Translations under genes and position numbers: made by a program | Assembly (NCBI GenBank): GCA_961205875.1 | Contig: OY540821.1 | Location: 4,030,001-4,094,000, forward strand | Reading direction: 5' to 3' | Length of the DNA stretch: 64,000 nt | From: Sialis fuliginosa | Taxonomy: Eukaryota > Arthropoda > Insecta > Megaloptera > Sialidae | The notes under the pieces: model-generated | Database searches by the model: none | What the model was told of the DNA's origin: nothing | The model's input: the letters and a program-made list of their open reading frames with translations, nothing else | Shown here: piece after piece, positions 45,237 through 56,970 of the stretch | Layout: every line of letters starts with the position of its first letter | Numbering within the stretch: position 1 is the first letter of the stretch

Positions 45237-45740
45237 TACATATTATACCTTTAACACTGCACTATGCTTTATAAGCCACAGTTACTAATTGGTGGTTAAA
45301 TATAACCGTGGAAGCCTCAAATTAACTTTAACGATAGCTAGTATAAAATCTATACCGTGTGTAACACCCTCTACAAAAACAAACGGTTTTCCCGTTCAAT
45401 ACTAAATTCTTTATTACCCAATCATTAAATTTAACGCCCGTACTTTTCTGAATTATTTTATTAAGCTTGTCACCAGGGAAAATTATATTTTTCGTGTCCT
45501 CCATAAACTGTTGGGTGGGACTTTTTAGTGCGTGTTACAATAAAATAACGCCGGATATCGGATGTAAACGGATGTGAGGATTGTAAGGGTACCCCGATAA
45601 AAAAGCGTTTACGATTTTTAAAGGTAGTAAAAATATGTCGCGAGACCGGCTTGTCAGATGTTTTTTGAACCATTACTGTAAAAACGAGCTGTCGAAAAAT
45701 GTGTGACCATTTTGACAGTGTTAAAAACAATAATAGTATT
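45237..45740. other. Unassigned stretch
   Basis: It contains an 86-codon minus frame (45470-45730) of moderately mixed composition with no domain I recognise. I see no splice or promoter context to support it. Confidence 0.4.
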
Positions 45741-46953
45741 AGGTATTGGCACCAGTCTTGAATTATATCCAGTGTTGAACTCTTGTTTAATTTAATGTAC
45801 TAAATTAAAAAAAACATCTGCCAAGTAAATGCACAGTGCTTCCTCGTGCTAAATTTACTAAAACCGATAGTGTTCAGATAAATTGCCTGGCATTGGTTAA
45901 CCATTTAATTTTTATAAAAATTTTACTAAAAAATCTTACTTCGAAATTTTTCTTAAAACGCACCTGAATATTTTTTTATATATTTTTAATTTTTTGACAA
46001 TTTCAATTTAAATCTAAATTTATGCAAATGTCAAAATGACATTTAAAACGCCAAAATGACATTTAAAACGTCAAAATGACATTTAATATATCCAATCAAA
46101 TATCAATTTAGAAAAACAAAACACGAATTTTTAAAATAAATTGAGATAAATCTTTGTAAGGGAATATTTTACAACAAACGTAGTAGACCCATATTATAGG
46201 AAATTTAATGCTCTACAAAAAATATTCTATAAAATTTTCTCGTAACATGTGTCGTTCTTGAGATACCTTGAAAAAAGAAATATTTTGGGGTGTCACCCCT
46301 CCCCCTTACACACGATTTTGATGATTTTGAAATGGGACCGTCCTCAAACCAAACCCAACCATCCGACCAAGTTTCAATAATATCGGTTCAGTGGTTCATG
46401 AGTTGTGAGGATTCAGGGGACAGACGGACGGACGGACGGACACACGGACACACGGACAGACAGACAGACACGGAACGAAAAGTGTTTGTCTTGACGTGAA
46501 ACGGATAAATCAATTTAAAATTTTGAAATTGGAGAACTTTTTTTTTGTCTCAATCTGAAACGATCACATAGCTTCTCGTATCTTCGATATTGCGAGGAAG
46601 CAATATTTGTTGATAGTTGATTACTGCCATTACTGAATCATAATCTATAGACACTTAACTCTAAAATAGCATAAATTGTTCACAGTCGACCAATGGGTGT
46701 CAAAATGGTGGATATTTGAACTAATTATTAGTGTAATCTATTTAATAATTATTATATTATCATAGCATCTGCTTTACATTGTTTCAAATTTCACGATTCT
46801 TTATTTTATAACTTTTGTATCTTTGTACTTATCATTTTGTAATCATTAGCAAGTGTCCATTACTGGGTTTCCATTACTGGAGGAAAATCATAAATAAAAT
46901 GAAAGGTTATAATTAGAAAAAAATAGATATGAGGACTTTGGTAATTAAATTGA
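45741..46953 (-). repeat. Family C MITE split by family A
   Basis: GGTATTGGCACCAGTCTTG opens the element, and TGTTGATAGTTGATTACTGCC resumes the family C sequence after the insert at 45816-46602. The far terminal repeat is missing. Confidence 0.72.
45816..46602 (+). repeat. Interspersed repeat family A, complete copy
   Basis: This 787-bp copy sits inside family C, which fixes both ends: ATCTGCCAAGTAAATGCACA at the left and TTGCGAGGAAGCA at the right. It contains the AAAACG(C/T)CAAAATGACATTT tandem repeats, a CCCCTCCCCCTTACACACG segment and the GACGGACGGACGG to GACAGACAGACACGG microsatellite. No target duplication is obvious because the site is A-rich. Confidence 0.88.
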
Positions 46954-47385
46954 TTTATTATTATTTTTTTTATATTAACATACAACTTTCCGACTTATAT
47001 GTGAAGTTAGCACCGTAAGGAAACGTCCAGAAACTACGCAACGTTTTTTCTAAAATTTTTGAACCCCCCCCCCCCCCTCCCCTCGCGTTACTCCATGTAG
47101 ACAATAGTCTTTGACCCCCTATGTAATGTTACGAAATTTTTCCGAAAAAAATGCTTGATTCTTCGAAGCCGGGATATTATAAGTCAGGTGGCATCTTTTG
47201 ATTTAAAAAAAACTACTGAAACTGAGCATAAAATATCTAAAAGACCTTACTTACACCCATAATCCATTAACACACAAATAGTACAAAAAAAACACCAATA
47301 TGAATAAAAAAATGTTTTTATATTCTGGTTGGTCTGATTTCAGGTAAATTGCTAGTAACTATCGTTTGTAAAATTGTACATAATA
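46954..47385. other. Unassigned stretch
   Basis: A 14-base C run lies at 47064-47077. Nothing else is recognised. Confidence 0.45.
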
Positions 47386-48245
47386 TAGTAGGGCAGCGTT
47401 TCTCAGCCTTTTAGTATTTGCGACCCAATTTTCAATCACAATTATCATCTCCCTCCCCTCTCATTCAATAATTTTATTACAACTTTCGAAAAACTTTGCT
47501 ATGCAAGTTAGGCCCAAGGGAGTCACTTATCATTATTAATCTTGTTTTTAATTTAATATTGATAAGTTAAATAAGTTAATTATTAAATACATTGCAGTAC
47601 CAACTGATATAATCCAATTTATAAGTGTAAGAATTATATCAGTGTAAATGTAAACGTGTATTTTATTTTTTATTATGTTAGAATGTATTTTATTTATTTT
47701 CTTTAAATAAATGTTTTAATAATATTTTTTCCTCACCCCCTAGGCTGAAAATCGTTGCAGTAGGGTCTCTTTTTACGCTGATTTGAAGTTACGCGGTGCG
47801 ATTTTCATGCAAATTCTGGGATTCCCCGTTTGGGGTATCAAATGAAAACTGACAATTTAATTATGTAAGCGTTTTGTTATTATTAAATTTTTCGTTTACC
47901 AAGATTTTACAAACGATGCTGAGTTATATTTTCAGATAGTGACGATAATTCTGATGAAATGTATAAAAAAATATTGTTACTTTTCAATAAAATTAAAAAA
48001 ATAAAATTCAAAAACAAACTTATTTTATTTTTTGTAATTTTTACATCAATTTTTTTAAGATTTTCGAATTAATTTTCTTTGTGTTTTTTAGACACAAAAG
48101 AAACGTTTTTACGCGATTTTGAGTCTATTTCATTTGATAGATTTGGTTCGTATTGGAACGTATCTTTATAAGCAATCTTTTTAATCGACTTATTATACGC
48201 GATTTGCTGTGGAACGTATCTATCGCGTATAAAGAGACCCAACTG
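47386..48245 (+). mobile_element. Family L TIR element with nested hAT
   Basis: The left end TAGTAGGG (interrupted) continues at 47758 as CAGTAGGGTCTCTTTTTACG. The right end is CGTATAAAGAGACCCAACTG. Subterminal GTATCTATCGCG motifs resemble those of 35553-35815. Family N sequence lies at 47816-47890. Possible TA/CA flanks suggest a Tc1/mariner/pogo relative. No coding remnant was recognised. Confidence 0.58.
47394..47757. mobile_element. hAT-type MITE nested in family L
   Basis: It starts CAGCGTTTCTCAGCCTTTTA and ends TAGGCTGAAAATCGTTG, imperfect inverted repeats of the CAGCGTTTCTCA(A/G)CCT type common in hAT elements. The flanks TAGTAGGG and CAGTAGGG match at 7 of 8 bases. Confidence 0.7.
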
Positions 48246-48833
48246 CATATCTAAAAGACCCTACGTACACCCATAATCCATGAACACACATAAATAGTAC
48301 TAAAAAAACAAACTACAAAATAACTGATATGAATTTTATTTAACCATAACTACATTCAAACATACATAGATATATATATATATATATATAAAAGTGTGGC
48401 CGTATCTCTGTTAGTCTCGGCATTCAATTACCTGGAACCGGCGTTACAATAATTCACACAGGTAGCCCTGATCCGGGACATAAATCCCGGGTCCCGCCGC
48501 CAGATAGCGCCAGCGTTACCGCCGTATTACCCGGCACCTACACCATAGCACTCTGCGATACGTTGTTACACCAGTTACAGTGTCAGAACAAAACACTATT
48601 GTCTTGTTTATTTTCTAAGAATACTCACAAAGAAGTGACTGTCGAGATGAAAATATTATAATACACAAGGACCTGAATGTATTCCTGAAAATGAAAGCTA
48701 AGAAAGGCTATTTTTTATGCTTTTTTTAAAAATATTTTTTTACAATAATTTTTTCAATTTAAACGATAAATATTTTTATAACTATAATGCGACGGTAATA
48801 AGTGCTGAAACTGATTCATTGATATAGATTTTT
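48246..48833. other. AT microsatellite and a GC-rich patch
   Basis: A run of (TA)n lies at about 48370-48391. 48395-48590 is markedly GC-rich (for example ATCCCGGGTCCCGCCGCCAG) but has frequent stops in all frames I checked and no partner in the window. It may be part of an unrecognised element. Confidence 0.45.
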
Positions 48834-49542
48834 ACTTTCTTATACCATGTATATGAAATATACATTAGTATAAGTAAGTATAGTGAAGCCGATTTTTTTC
48901 GAACTCCGGATTTTGACGGAATTATCTATTTTGACCTTCCCTGAATCCATTCTGACTATTTTCGCCATGATGTCTGTCTGTCTGTAAGCGCTGTAACTCA
49001 AATACGACAAATCGTAGAAGGGTGATTATATTTAAGATTACTTTTTGGCTGGGAAGAAAACGTCCTATTTTTGAAAACGATCTTTCAACCGGATACGGAT
49101 GCTTACCTACGTCGATTTTTTAATTATTCGAATTACTCTGAAACAGTGCGAAATAGAGAAAAATGGTCAAGTTAAAAAATGTAGGTAATATCTATATACT
49201 ATAATTTATGTTCTATTAATTTTTTTGTAAAAACGAATTTTTGAAAAAAAAAATTATTTTAATTCAAATGGTTCATATCAGAGAAAAAAATTTATGGGGA
49301 ATAATTTATGGATAATAACATACTCGACATTTTTTTCTTATTTCAAAAATAATTCAAAAATCCAAAAATTTACAAGAGTAAACATCCGTTTTCAGTTATT
49401 ACGTTAAAAAAAATCACTTGTTATATAAATATAAAATTATTCATTTTGTTCTTTCTTGTTAGTTTGTTAGAAATGTTTTAATAAACAAAGAATCACGTAT
49501 ACAATTCACTGTTAGGTTAGGTTAGGTTAGGTATAAGAAAGT
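48834..49542 (+). repeat. Family B repeat
   Basis: It is bounded by ACTTTCTTATACC and GGTATAAGAAAGT (perfect 13-bp inverted repeat). It carries ATGTCTGTCTGTCTGTAAGC, GAAAACGATCTTTCAACCGG and AATCACGTATACAATTCACT, matching 35843-36773 in inverse. The similarity continues about 35 bp beyond the right motif, so the true end may be near 49575. Confidence 0.72.
49512..49531 (+). repeat. (TTAGG)4 run inside family B
   Basis: Four exact TTAGG units occur where the paralogous copy near 35870 has only two (CCTAACCTAAC on the other strand). It matches the insect telomere repeat but most likely arose by local expansion within the repeat. Confidence 0.6.
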
Positions 49543-49730
49543 CCCGTGGTTCCCAAGGCAGATATTTATATTATACAGAGGCGTAATCAGGGAGAGTTAC
49601 AATTTTTCTTATTATTTCTGTCAAAAAATGAAATCCGTACTAATATTATTATAAATACGAAAGTGTGTCTGTCTGTTTGTAACCTTTTCACGGTTAAACT
49701 ATTGAACCAATCTTGATGAGGAAGAACATA

Positions 49731-50265
49731 AGGTAAAGGCACCAGTTATGGCCGCTATAAGAGCAAGTTTTCAGTTTTTTTTTTTATTATTTGGCTTTTT
49801 TTTTGTAATTCTCATGAACTCATGTTACTAATAAAACAAGTAAATCTTTATTTAATCAATTTAATTACCAAAGTCCACAAATAAAGTTTGTTTTTTAAAT
49901 TATAGTCTTTTATTTTGTTCATGTTTTTTCTCCAAAGGTAAGACCAGTAATGAGCACGTAGTGATGGACACTTGCTAATGATTACAAAATGATAAGTACT
50001 ACGACACAAAAGATTTAAAAGAAAGAATCGTCAAATTTGAAACAATGTAAAGCATAATTAATAAATAATTTATAATAAATGTCCACCATTTTGACACCTA
50101 TTGGCCGATTGTAATAAAATCACGCTATAAGGCAGTAAAATGTATGTACATAGATTAATATTCAGAAATGGTAGTAATCAAATATCAGCACATATTTCTA
50201 ATTCAGTACATTTAATTAAAAATTTGCCATTACTGGGGTCATTGCCAAGACTGGTGCCACTACCT
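49731..50265 (+). mobile_element. Family C MITE, best-preserved copy
   Basis: It is 535 bp, starts AGGTAAAGGCACCAGT and ends ACTGGTGCCACTACCT. The 22-bp terminal repeats match at 18 positions, and TA flanks both ends (49729-49730 and 50266-50267). It is non-coding. TA duplication and length suggest a Tc1/mariner-mobilised MITE. Confidence 0.85.
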
Positions 50266-51499
50266 TATACTACTTTATGTTCCGAAAAATATATTAGATA
50301 AAAAAATGGTTATACTTTTTTGTCGTAGACATCTAGCATGCGAAGCTAAAAGGCTGTTTTACTGACTATCATAATAGAAAATGCGAAACTAAAAACCTGT
50401 TTTAGCTGCTAAGTTTCTGACAAAAAACTGAAAGAAATATTGTTTTTTCGTTTTACTTTGGTATGGTTAAATTAAAATGAATTATCAACTTTTACAAAAT
50501 CTATATAATTGACACAACCTTCCCCCCTCACCCCTTCCATGTTACTATCAGTAGCATTGTCTTTCTACTGTAAAAGGTGTGGGAATAAAAAGAGGGATGC
50601 TATCAGTATTTCTGTTCTGCGGGGGATGAAATGATGTAGAAAGGGTGATGGGAGGGGGTGAGAAAGCTGTGCTCTGTCACGCCGCCCTGATTGGACAATT
50701 CTTTAAGCGTAATCTACGTGGAAGTATCAGAAACATTACAGTGGTTCCGATTTTCACGTGAGGTTTTCGGAATTTTGTAGAAAGGGATATTCGATTTGCT
50801 AAATTATAATTTTAAAATTAATAAAATTGTTACACTTATTTTGGAAGGTTGTAGTTAAATAATATAGTTGTGAAATAAAATACAGTTTAACCTTCAAGCA
50901 GGCAGTCGCGCGTAACCTAAAAGACCTATTGAAGATTTTAGGGAATTAAAACACCAAATAGGTAATTAATCATGTATTTTTAATAATAAAAACAATTATC
51001 TTTTAGTCAGGAAACTATTTAGTTATTAAAAATATGTTCTAATCGAAGTAACTGCAATTGAAATAATAATTAAAAAAGAACACATATTTTTTTTGATTGG
51101 ATCAAAATTTTAATAAAATTAAATAAAATCAAATTATAAAAAACACACTGGCAAAACAATTTGGCAAGATAAATCCTTATAATTAGAAATCGAAAATTTT
51201 AGAAAAAAAATTATAAAATCCAAAATCTCAGTTTTCTTCCTCATCAGAATCTTCGTCGCGACTAAAACAAAAGCTATTTGTACAACGCGCGACGCTCGGG
51301 GAAAGGGGTAATTAGTTGTTTTTGTTTGTAGTGAACTTAGAAGAGGGTACTTGAGACGAGAAATGTTTGTGACGAAAATATTAAAAATTATAAACAATAA
51401 TGTATCAAGTGCGGTCGATTCGAAGGTTAAAAAAAAAGGAAAATGGCTTTAAAGTTTTATGTTTTCAGATTCAAGAATTTGACTTCTTTCTTAACATAT
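50266..51499. other. Unassigned stretch with a possible acidic-tail exon
   Basis: On the minus strand at 51230-51265 an acceptor-like TTTTGTTTTAG is followed by codons for SRDEDSDEEEN and a stop. This looks like the acidic C-terminus of a protein, but no upstream exon is visible. The surrounding 87-codon minus frame (51134-51397) is in another register and looks random. Confidence 0.35.
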
Positions 51500-52006
51500 A
51501 AGGTCATGGAGGCAAATAAGGCCCATCTTAAATAAAAATGCTATATTTCGGGTAATAAGTAATTTATATTAAAAAGGCTTTGTTAATGATAAACTTTGGT
51601 TTATTATTCATCTAAAGAAGTTTGAAAACTAACTTTTCTTAAATGATTTTTTCATTTTTAAGACATCTTAAAAAAAGTAACTTTGAGCTTTTTTAAACTA
51701 TAGTGGTATAATAATGTCACTTAACTAAATTAAACATTTTCAGATAATTATAATGTTAATAACATTTAATGTTATTTTGTATTAACATTTATTTTTTATT
51801 CATAACGTGCCGATGCTGCATCCATAGCAGCTGCTAAACTCTCATCAGACCACGTTATTTCTTCGTTGTAGATGATTTTTTTTATATAACTATTAGTAAA
51901 TAAAAATGACATACCAATCTAGAACAAAATATGTGATCATAAATTGTAATAAATAATAAAAAGTCCAATCTTAAATTTGGTGGGCCTTATTATCCCTAAG
52001 GTACTA
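51500..52006. repeat. Family F repeat
   Basis: AGGTCATGGAGGCAAATAAG near the left and GGGCCTTATTATCCCTAAGG near the right are partly inverted. The left 190 bp match 61000-61195 in inverse, including CTATATTTCGGGTAATAAGT. Confidence 0.55.
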
Positions 52007-52737
52007 CGGTATATTTTAATTTATTTTATAAAGCAAAAACTTAAAAACAATAGAAATCAACTAATCACTTCTTTATTTTTACTTTTTAATTATTTTGAGT
52101 TCAACTATAAATAACTATCGTTTGTGAAACCGGGCATTAAATAATAAATCTCTTCTCATTATTTTTAACGAGTTATTAATTAAACAAGTAATAATAGAAA
52201 TTATTTTTTTTATCATCATTAAAATTAATAATATTTTCCTATTTAATTTAAACTTGTTTACCTTTAATTATTTAATTAATTAACAAATTTATAACATGCG
52301 TGCAGGTACCTATTGAGGTCTCACAAAACACCACCCCCTTCCCCCAGTTCTATCTAACTTATGTACACTAAAACTCACTAAAACTTTTCTGTATAACATC
52401 ATAAATATTTATATCTCGTGTTTATAATTTATGCATCAAAACAACTTCTCATTTTATATATTAATAAATTTTGTATCTGGTGTACATTTACATGGATATA
52501 TGCAAATAATTTCGATATGTTCTCTTTTAAAAATAGCCACGGCGTGGGATTAAAATTTTTGATGGTTTAATTTACCTCGAGGTATGATTATTTTGTACCT
52601 CGATTAAATTTCGGCGGGTATAAATAAATATATGTGGGAATATAGATGTAAAGGATTATGACCGTGGTTATTATAGTTTAGTGTTATTTTTAGAACTTAA
52701 GATAAACCGTTAATGTTCTATTTTGTGACGATAGTTA
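52007..52737. other. Unassigned AT-rich stretch
   Basis: No coding sequence or repeat boundary is recognised. Confidence 0.5.
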
Positions 52738-52768
52738 TACGAGGGTTGCTATTTATATTTCTGGCCTA

Positions 52769-54072
52769 ATATCGGTACATATGGAGAACCAAACATGACT
52801 TCCATGTTCTTTCTATCTTTTTAAACAATTTTTAAATATACATTTTTTGAAAAATATTTTATTTATATAACCTACTACTATGAATATAAATTTCGTAATA
52901 CATAAAAAACAAATATACTTACGAAGGTTACAGCTGTTATTGCCGTTTGTATATAAATATTAGTTTTCTAATGTCCTAATTACTCCTAATATCAAAAACA
53001 TAATACACATTCGTAGAACAACTAATTTGACAATCTGAATTTAGTTGCATTCAGAGCCGGCCTTTGCGATTCTGGCGCCCCAGGCGAGATTTTTTTTGAT
53101 CCCCCCCCCCCTACGCTACAGTGACGATCATTAAAAATTATCCGCACAAAAAAAAAAAAGCGTGAGAAAATTATCGAAATGAATAAAATTATAGAAAAAT
53201 GAAAAATACCATTAAATACACTTTTTATTAATTCATTAGTGTAATATAATAATATAATATAACATATAATTGATAAATAATATATAACTAAAATTATATA
53301 AAAGATTTCTTACTGGCTTTCATGTCTGCAAAATTTTCGATTGCTGTCTCAAGATTGAGGTTTGCTACAACTTTATTTTCAATTGAAAGAATAGCCAAAT
53401 TATTCAACCTATCTTCTATCATAGCCGATCGCAAATAAGTTTTTTATCAATTTTAATTTAAAAATCAAAACTATTATTCAAAAAATACATACAGCTTAAA
53501 TTTGGCGCCCCCACGAAATTGGCGCCCCAGGCTGTTGCCTGGGTCGCCTGGCCGTTCGGCCGGCCCTGGTTGCATTTGTTTCCATGGCAACATGAATTAA
53601 TGACATTAATTAGTATTTAAATTTTAAATGTGTTTTTCACCCCTTTAATGGTTGTTTAGGCACGTACAAATAATAAATGTCCGTTAGATTCAATTGAACT
53701 GCAAATGTACCAAATCTTATCAAAATTAGTGAGATAATACTCGCAATGTTCACTTTTTATATTTAGACGAAAAAAGTTACAAAATTTCGAATATTTCTAA
53801 AACCCCTAATCCGATTAGCACCAAAATCAATAGGTCTGGTGTACTCACTGAGACAAACATTTTCCCTAAAAATAATTCAGATCGGTGCATTTTTACGGTA
53901 GTTATCGTGAACGAAAAAAAATCTACATCCTGACACACAGACACACGCACAGCCGCCATGCGGAAATTAACTTTTCTTTACGTTTTGAAGTACAATCAGA
54001 ATTTGTCATTTTCTCGGATACGATTTTTCGATGGTATTACAATACTTCCATTTCTTTCAGAACATGGAAGTA
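52769..54072 (+). repeat. Family I repeat inserted in mariner
   Basis: Between the mariner stop region and its outer terminal repeat lies sequence matching 40918-42990 in inverse, from ATCGGTACATATGGAGAACC to CTTTCAGAACATGGAAGT. ACTTCCATGTTCT occurs inverted near both ends. Edges are given to within a few bases. Confidence 0.7.
53052..53568. mobile_element. hAT-type MITE nested in family I
   Basis: Ends CAGAGCCGGCC and GGCCGGCCCTG are inverted repeats with one mismatch. GTTGCATT lies on both sides (53044-53051 and 53569-53576), a perfect 8-bp duplication. Both subterminal regions carry GGCGCCCCAGGC, and an 11-base C run lies at 53101-53111. The family I copy near 42700 shows the empty site. 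Confidence 0.9.
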
Positions 54073-54101
54073 AAAATGAATATTGATGATCGAAATTGGT
54101 T

Positions 54102-54586
54102 TTATTGTTTTTCAAAATATTCTCCATGAAGATCAATACACTTTTGCATGCGTTTAAACCAATTTTCGAAGCACTTTTTCCACTCCGATTGAGGTAAGCC
54201 TTCTTATGAGCATTTGTCAGATTATGCGGTATCCAACGCGAACAAATCTTTTTTACGGCCAAATGATCATGTAATATTTTATTCATACTAATGCCCAAAG
54301 ATGACTCAATCTCACGGTATGTCACATGACGATCTTGCTTTATCAGTTCACGCACAGCATCGATGTTTTCTGGCACAACAACCGATTTTGGACGACCTTC
54401 ATGGAATTCGTCCTGGAGCGAACATCGGCCACGATTGAATTCGTTATACCAGTTTTTTACAGTGCTGTAGGATGGTGCTTTATCACCGTATAAAGAATTG
54501 AGTTCATCGATACACTCTTGTTTTGATAATCCACGTCGAAAATTATGAAAAATAATCGCACGAAAATGTTCACGAGTTAATTCCAT
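54102..54586 (-). pseudogene. Mariner transposase, internally deleted
   Basis: The frame starts with ATG at 54586 and reads MELTREHFRA, then a paired helix-turn-helix region (LSKQECIDELNSLYGDKAPS, SLQDEFHEGRPKS) and RHVTYREIESSLGIS, ending the recognisable N-terminal part near CSRWIPHNLTNAHKKA (about residue 128). This is the DNA-binding half of a mariner transposase, which recognises the element's inverted repeats. At about 54190-54202 it joins, out of frame, the extreme C-terminus (EWKKCFENWFKRMQKCI and on to a TAA at 54102-54104). The whole D,D34D catalytic core is missing, so no active enzyme can be made. The nominal open frame runs on in the wrong register to 53996, into family I. Confidence 0.9.
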
Positions 54587-54761
54587 TCTTTGCCCGAGAT
54601 GACTTTTTCAAGTACCTGTAAACAACAAAAATCGCGCTAAATTTACAAAATGTTCTAGAGAAGGTATATTCAATAATGTCTAGTTTCCAATGAAAACGAA
54701 AGTTGGCACCTGGCAACACTCAATGTTGCCAAGGCCAGAAATATAAATAGCAACCCTCGTG

Positions 54762-54966
54762 TAATAGTAATGAAAATATGTGTTTAACCCGGCAGCGAAG
54801 ACGTGAAAAATCATGAGGTCAGTGAGAATGTTGGGTCAAATTGATCCGTTCGACATTAGGGGCTATTTAAAGCACTTCTTAATTACATAATTGTTTTATT
54901 ATTAGGGTAAACCATGTCATTAGATCTCCAGTCTAATATAAATCACAAATTATTCCCTAATTTTTA
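54762..54966. other. Unassigned spacer
   Basis: A short stretch between mariner and family K with nothing recognised. Confidence 0.5.
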
Positions 54967-55461
54967 GGTTTCCGTAGAAAACTAAGAAACATTATAGTTT
55001 CGCCATGTCCGTCCTCAAAAAATTTAAGCCGATTATGATGAAATTTGGTATACGGACGAAGATTGATAACACAAAAACAGAAATGATAAGATTTTTGAAA
55101 AAACATTTTTTGGACCCCCCTCCCATAGACTGAAAAGTGAACTCACATTTTTTTTTCACTTACCTCATTGAGTGGGATGTCATTAGATAGGTCTCCTAAA
55201 ATACAACAAAAAATGTTAAATGATCTTTGATTTTAGCCCTTCAGTCACGATATATTTGCATTTAAATGTCGTTATCAGAGCGTCCCCTCCTCTCTTCTAC
55301 TTTCTAAACTATCGATGCAAAAAATCTAAAAAAAAATTCAATTCAGAATGTAGCTTTTAGTTAGTACTTTCAATGAAAATTATAACGAACACTGTAGCTA
55401 GAATAGTTTATAAATAAATTGAAATAACTCTTATTTATAAATCGTAATGACTACGGAAACC
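54967..55461 (+). mobile_element. Family K MITE, complete
   Basis: Ends GGTTTCCGTAG and CTACGGAAACC are a perfect 11-bp inverted repeat with TA on each side (54965-54966 and 55462-55463). It is 495 bp and non-coding, and it shares GATGAAATTTGGTATAC and GATAGGTCTCCTAAAAT with 44485-44790. Confidence 0.78.
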
Positions 55462-56345
55462 TATCATGTGTGTGCCCAACACGCATTTGGCCGTTTTATT
55501 ATTTTTATTTCTAAGATTAATGTATGTATACATTATAAAAATTATGAAGATGTAATATTATCTTAATGGTCATTCCATAAATAAAAAATCACTTTTAGTC
55601 AACCTCGACAAAATATTCATAAATATGTCCAAAATCGTCATTTTTGATACTTTTAGGTTAGAATATTTTGAGAACCTGAACTAATTGAGCAACTTGGATT
55701 CTGATTCAGTACACTAAAAATCGTATATTTAAGTCTCAGCTGCAAAATAAAAGTATTTTTTGTTTTTCTACAAGTAGGTAACCTGCTTGTAGAAAAACAT
55801 TGAAAAAAAAATTAAATAAAAGTATTATAATTTATTTGTCCACAAGCTGTACCCCCTCCACCCCTTGAAATTTTTTTGGACCCCCTTCCCTTCTACTATT
55901 CAGTCTAAAAATGTTTCAGTTGTTTCCATGCTTACATGGTGCGAATCCAATGTTTTTAGTACAGAGAGTTATGCTATCAGTTAATCATAGTTCGTTACAA
56001 AAAGAAGTTTTTGTTTCGTTTATCAATTTTTAACATGTTTTTATCATTCCAGTAATACGATGTTTTCAGAAAGTACAGTATTTATTTGAATGCTATTAGA
56101 TTAGATGTTTTCATGACGTACATACCCATCCCCCGAGCTTCTAAGGGCCGCATTAGATTGGGAAATGTACATCTCGCAGATGTCTGTATATTTCTTCTGT
56201 TATCAGCGCGCAAAATAAAGTCTACTTTAATTAAACCTGTTATCGCCCTGATTTAACTACACAGTGCCTTTTGTTACGGGATTAAGATGTTTCAGTAATT
56301 TTTGTTCGCAAGTTGTGTTTTCTATTGTGGTTTTTGTGTATATAC
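55462..56345. other. Unassigned stretch
   Basis: 55615-55710 resembles the right arm of the foldback at 23446-23972 (TTTTTGATACTTTTAGG). AGGTAACCTGCTTGTAGAAAA near 55776 forms a small hairpin with CTACAAG upstream. The rest is unassigned. Confidence 0.42.
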
Positions 56346-56962
56346 CAGGGCTTCGAACCGTTATTTTTTTCGTTTCGGTTTTCGTTCCGGTTCGAGTAAA
56401 AAAATATATTTCGGTTCGGTTCCGGTTTTCGTTCCGCAAAAAATAACGGTTTTTCCGGTTTTTTCGGTTTTCAGTTCAGCTCCGAGTGATTAATTAAAAA
56501 AAAATTATTTGTATTAAAAAAAAAAGTTCTACCATAATTTAGAATATTTTATGATACTTGTATGATAGCCAGAACAACAATTGAAGTGGGAAATAAGATC
56601 ATGTTAACGCGCGTATTTTAACATGTACTGAACCGTAAAAACCGATATTTTTATTTCGGTTCTGTTCCGGTTTTCGTTCCGGCAAAAAATAACGTTTTTT
56701 TCGGTTATCAGTTCAGCTCCGAGTGATTAATTTAAAAAAAAAATATTTGTATTAAAAAAAAAATTCTACCATAATTTAGAATATTTTATGATACTTGTAT
56801 GATAGCCAGAACAACAATTGAAGTGGGAAATAAGATCATGTTAACGCGCGTATTTTAACATGTACTGAACCGTAAAAACCGATATTTTTATTTCGGTTTT
56901 GTTCCGGTTTTCGTTCCGGCAAAAAATAACGGTTTTCGGTTCTGTTCCGGTTCGAAGCCCTG
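56346..56962 (+). mobile_element. Non-autonomous hAT element, family D, two modules
   Basis: Ends CAGGGCTTCGAACCG and CGGTTCGAAGCCCTG are perfect inverted repeats. GTATATAC precedes (56338-56345) and follows (56963-56970). Inside, a 237-bp module carrying GTTAACGCGCG occurs twice (markers at 56603 and 56840) with nearly identical sequence. Frames through the repeats (56257-56493, both strands) are artefacts of the CGGTT-rich composition. Confidence 0.92.
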
Positions 56963-56970
56963 GTATATAC

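Larger units (their letters stand above)
52738..54761 (-). mobile_element. Mariner deletion derivative with nested insertions
   Basis: The ends TACGAGGGTTGCTATTTATA and TATAAATAGCAACCCTCGTG, continuing inward with TTTCTGGCC and its complement, are nearly perfect inverted repeats of about 29 bp with TA on both sides. The coding strand is minus. The 5' leader (54587-54732) and N-terminal half of the transposase are present; the catalytic domain is deleted. The 3' untranslated part is split by family I (52769-54072), which itself holds a hAT element (53052-53568). Without the inserts the element would be about 0.7 kb. Confidence 0.88.

Noticed and set aside
56257-56493. Frames on both strands with Arg/Thr/Glu/Lys- and Val/Phe-rich repeats
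   Set aside because: They are translations of the CGGTT-rich family D hAT element, open on both strands because of the repeat.
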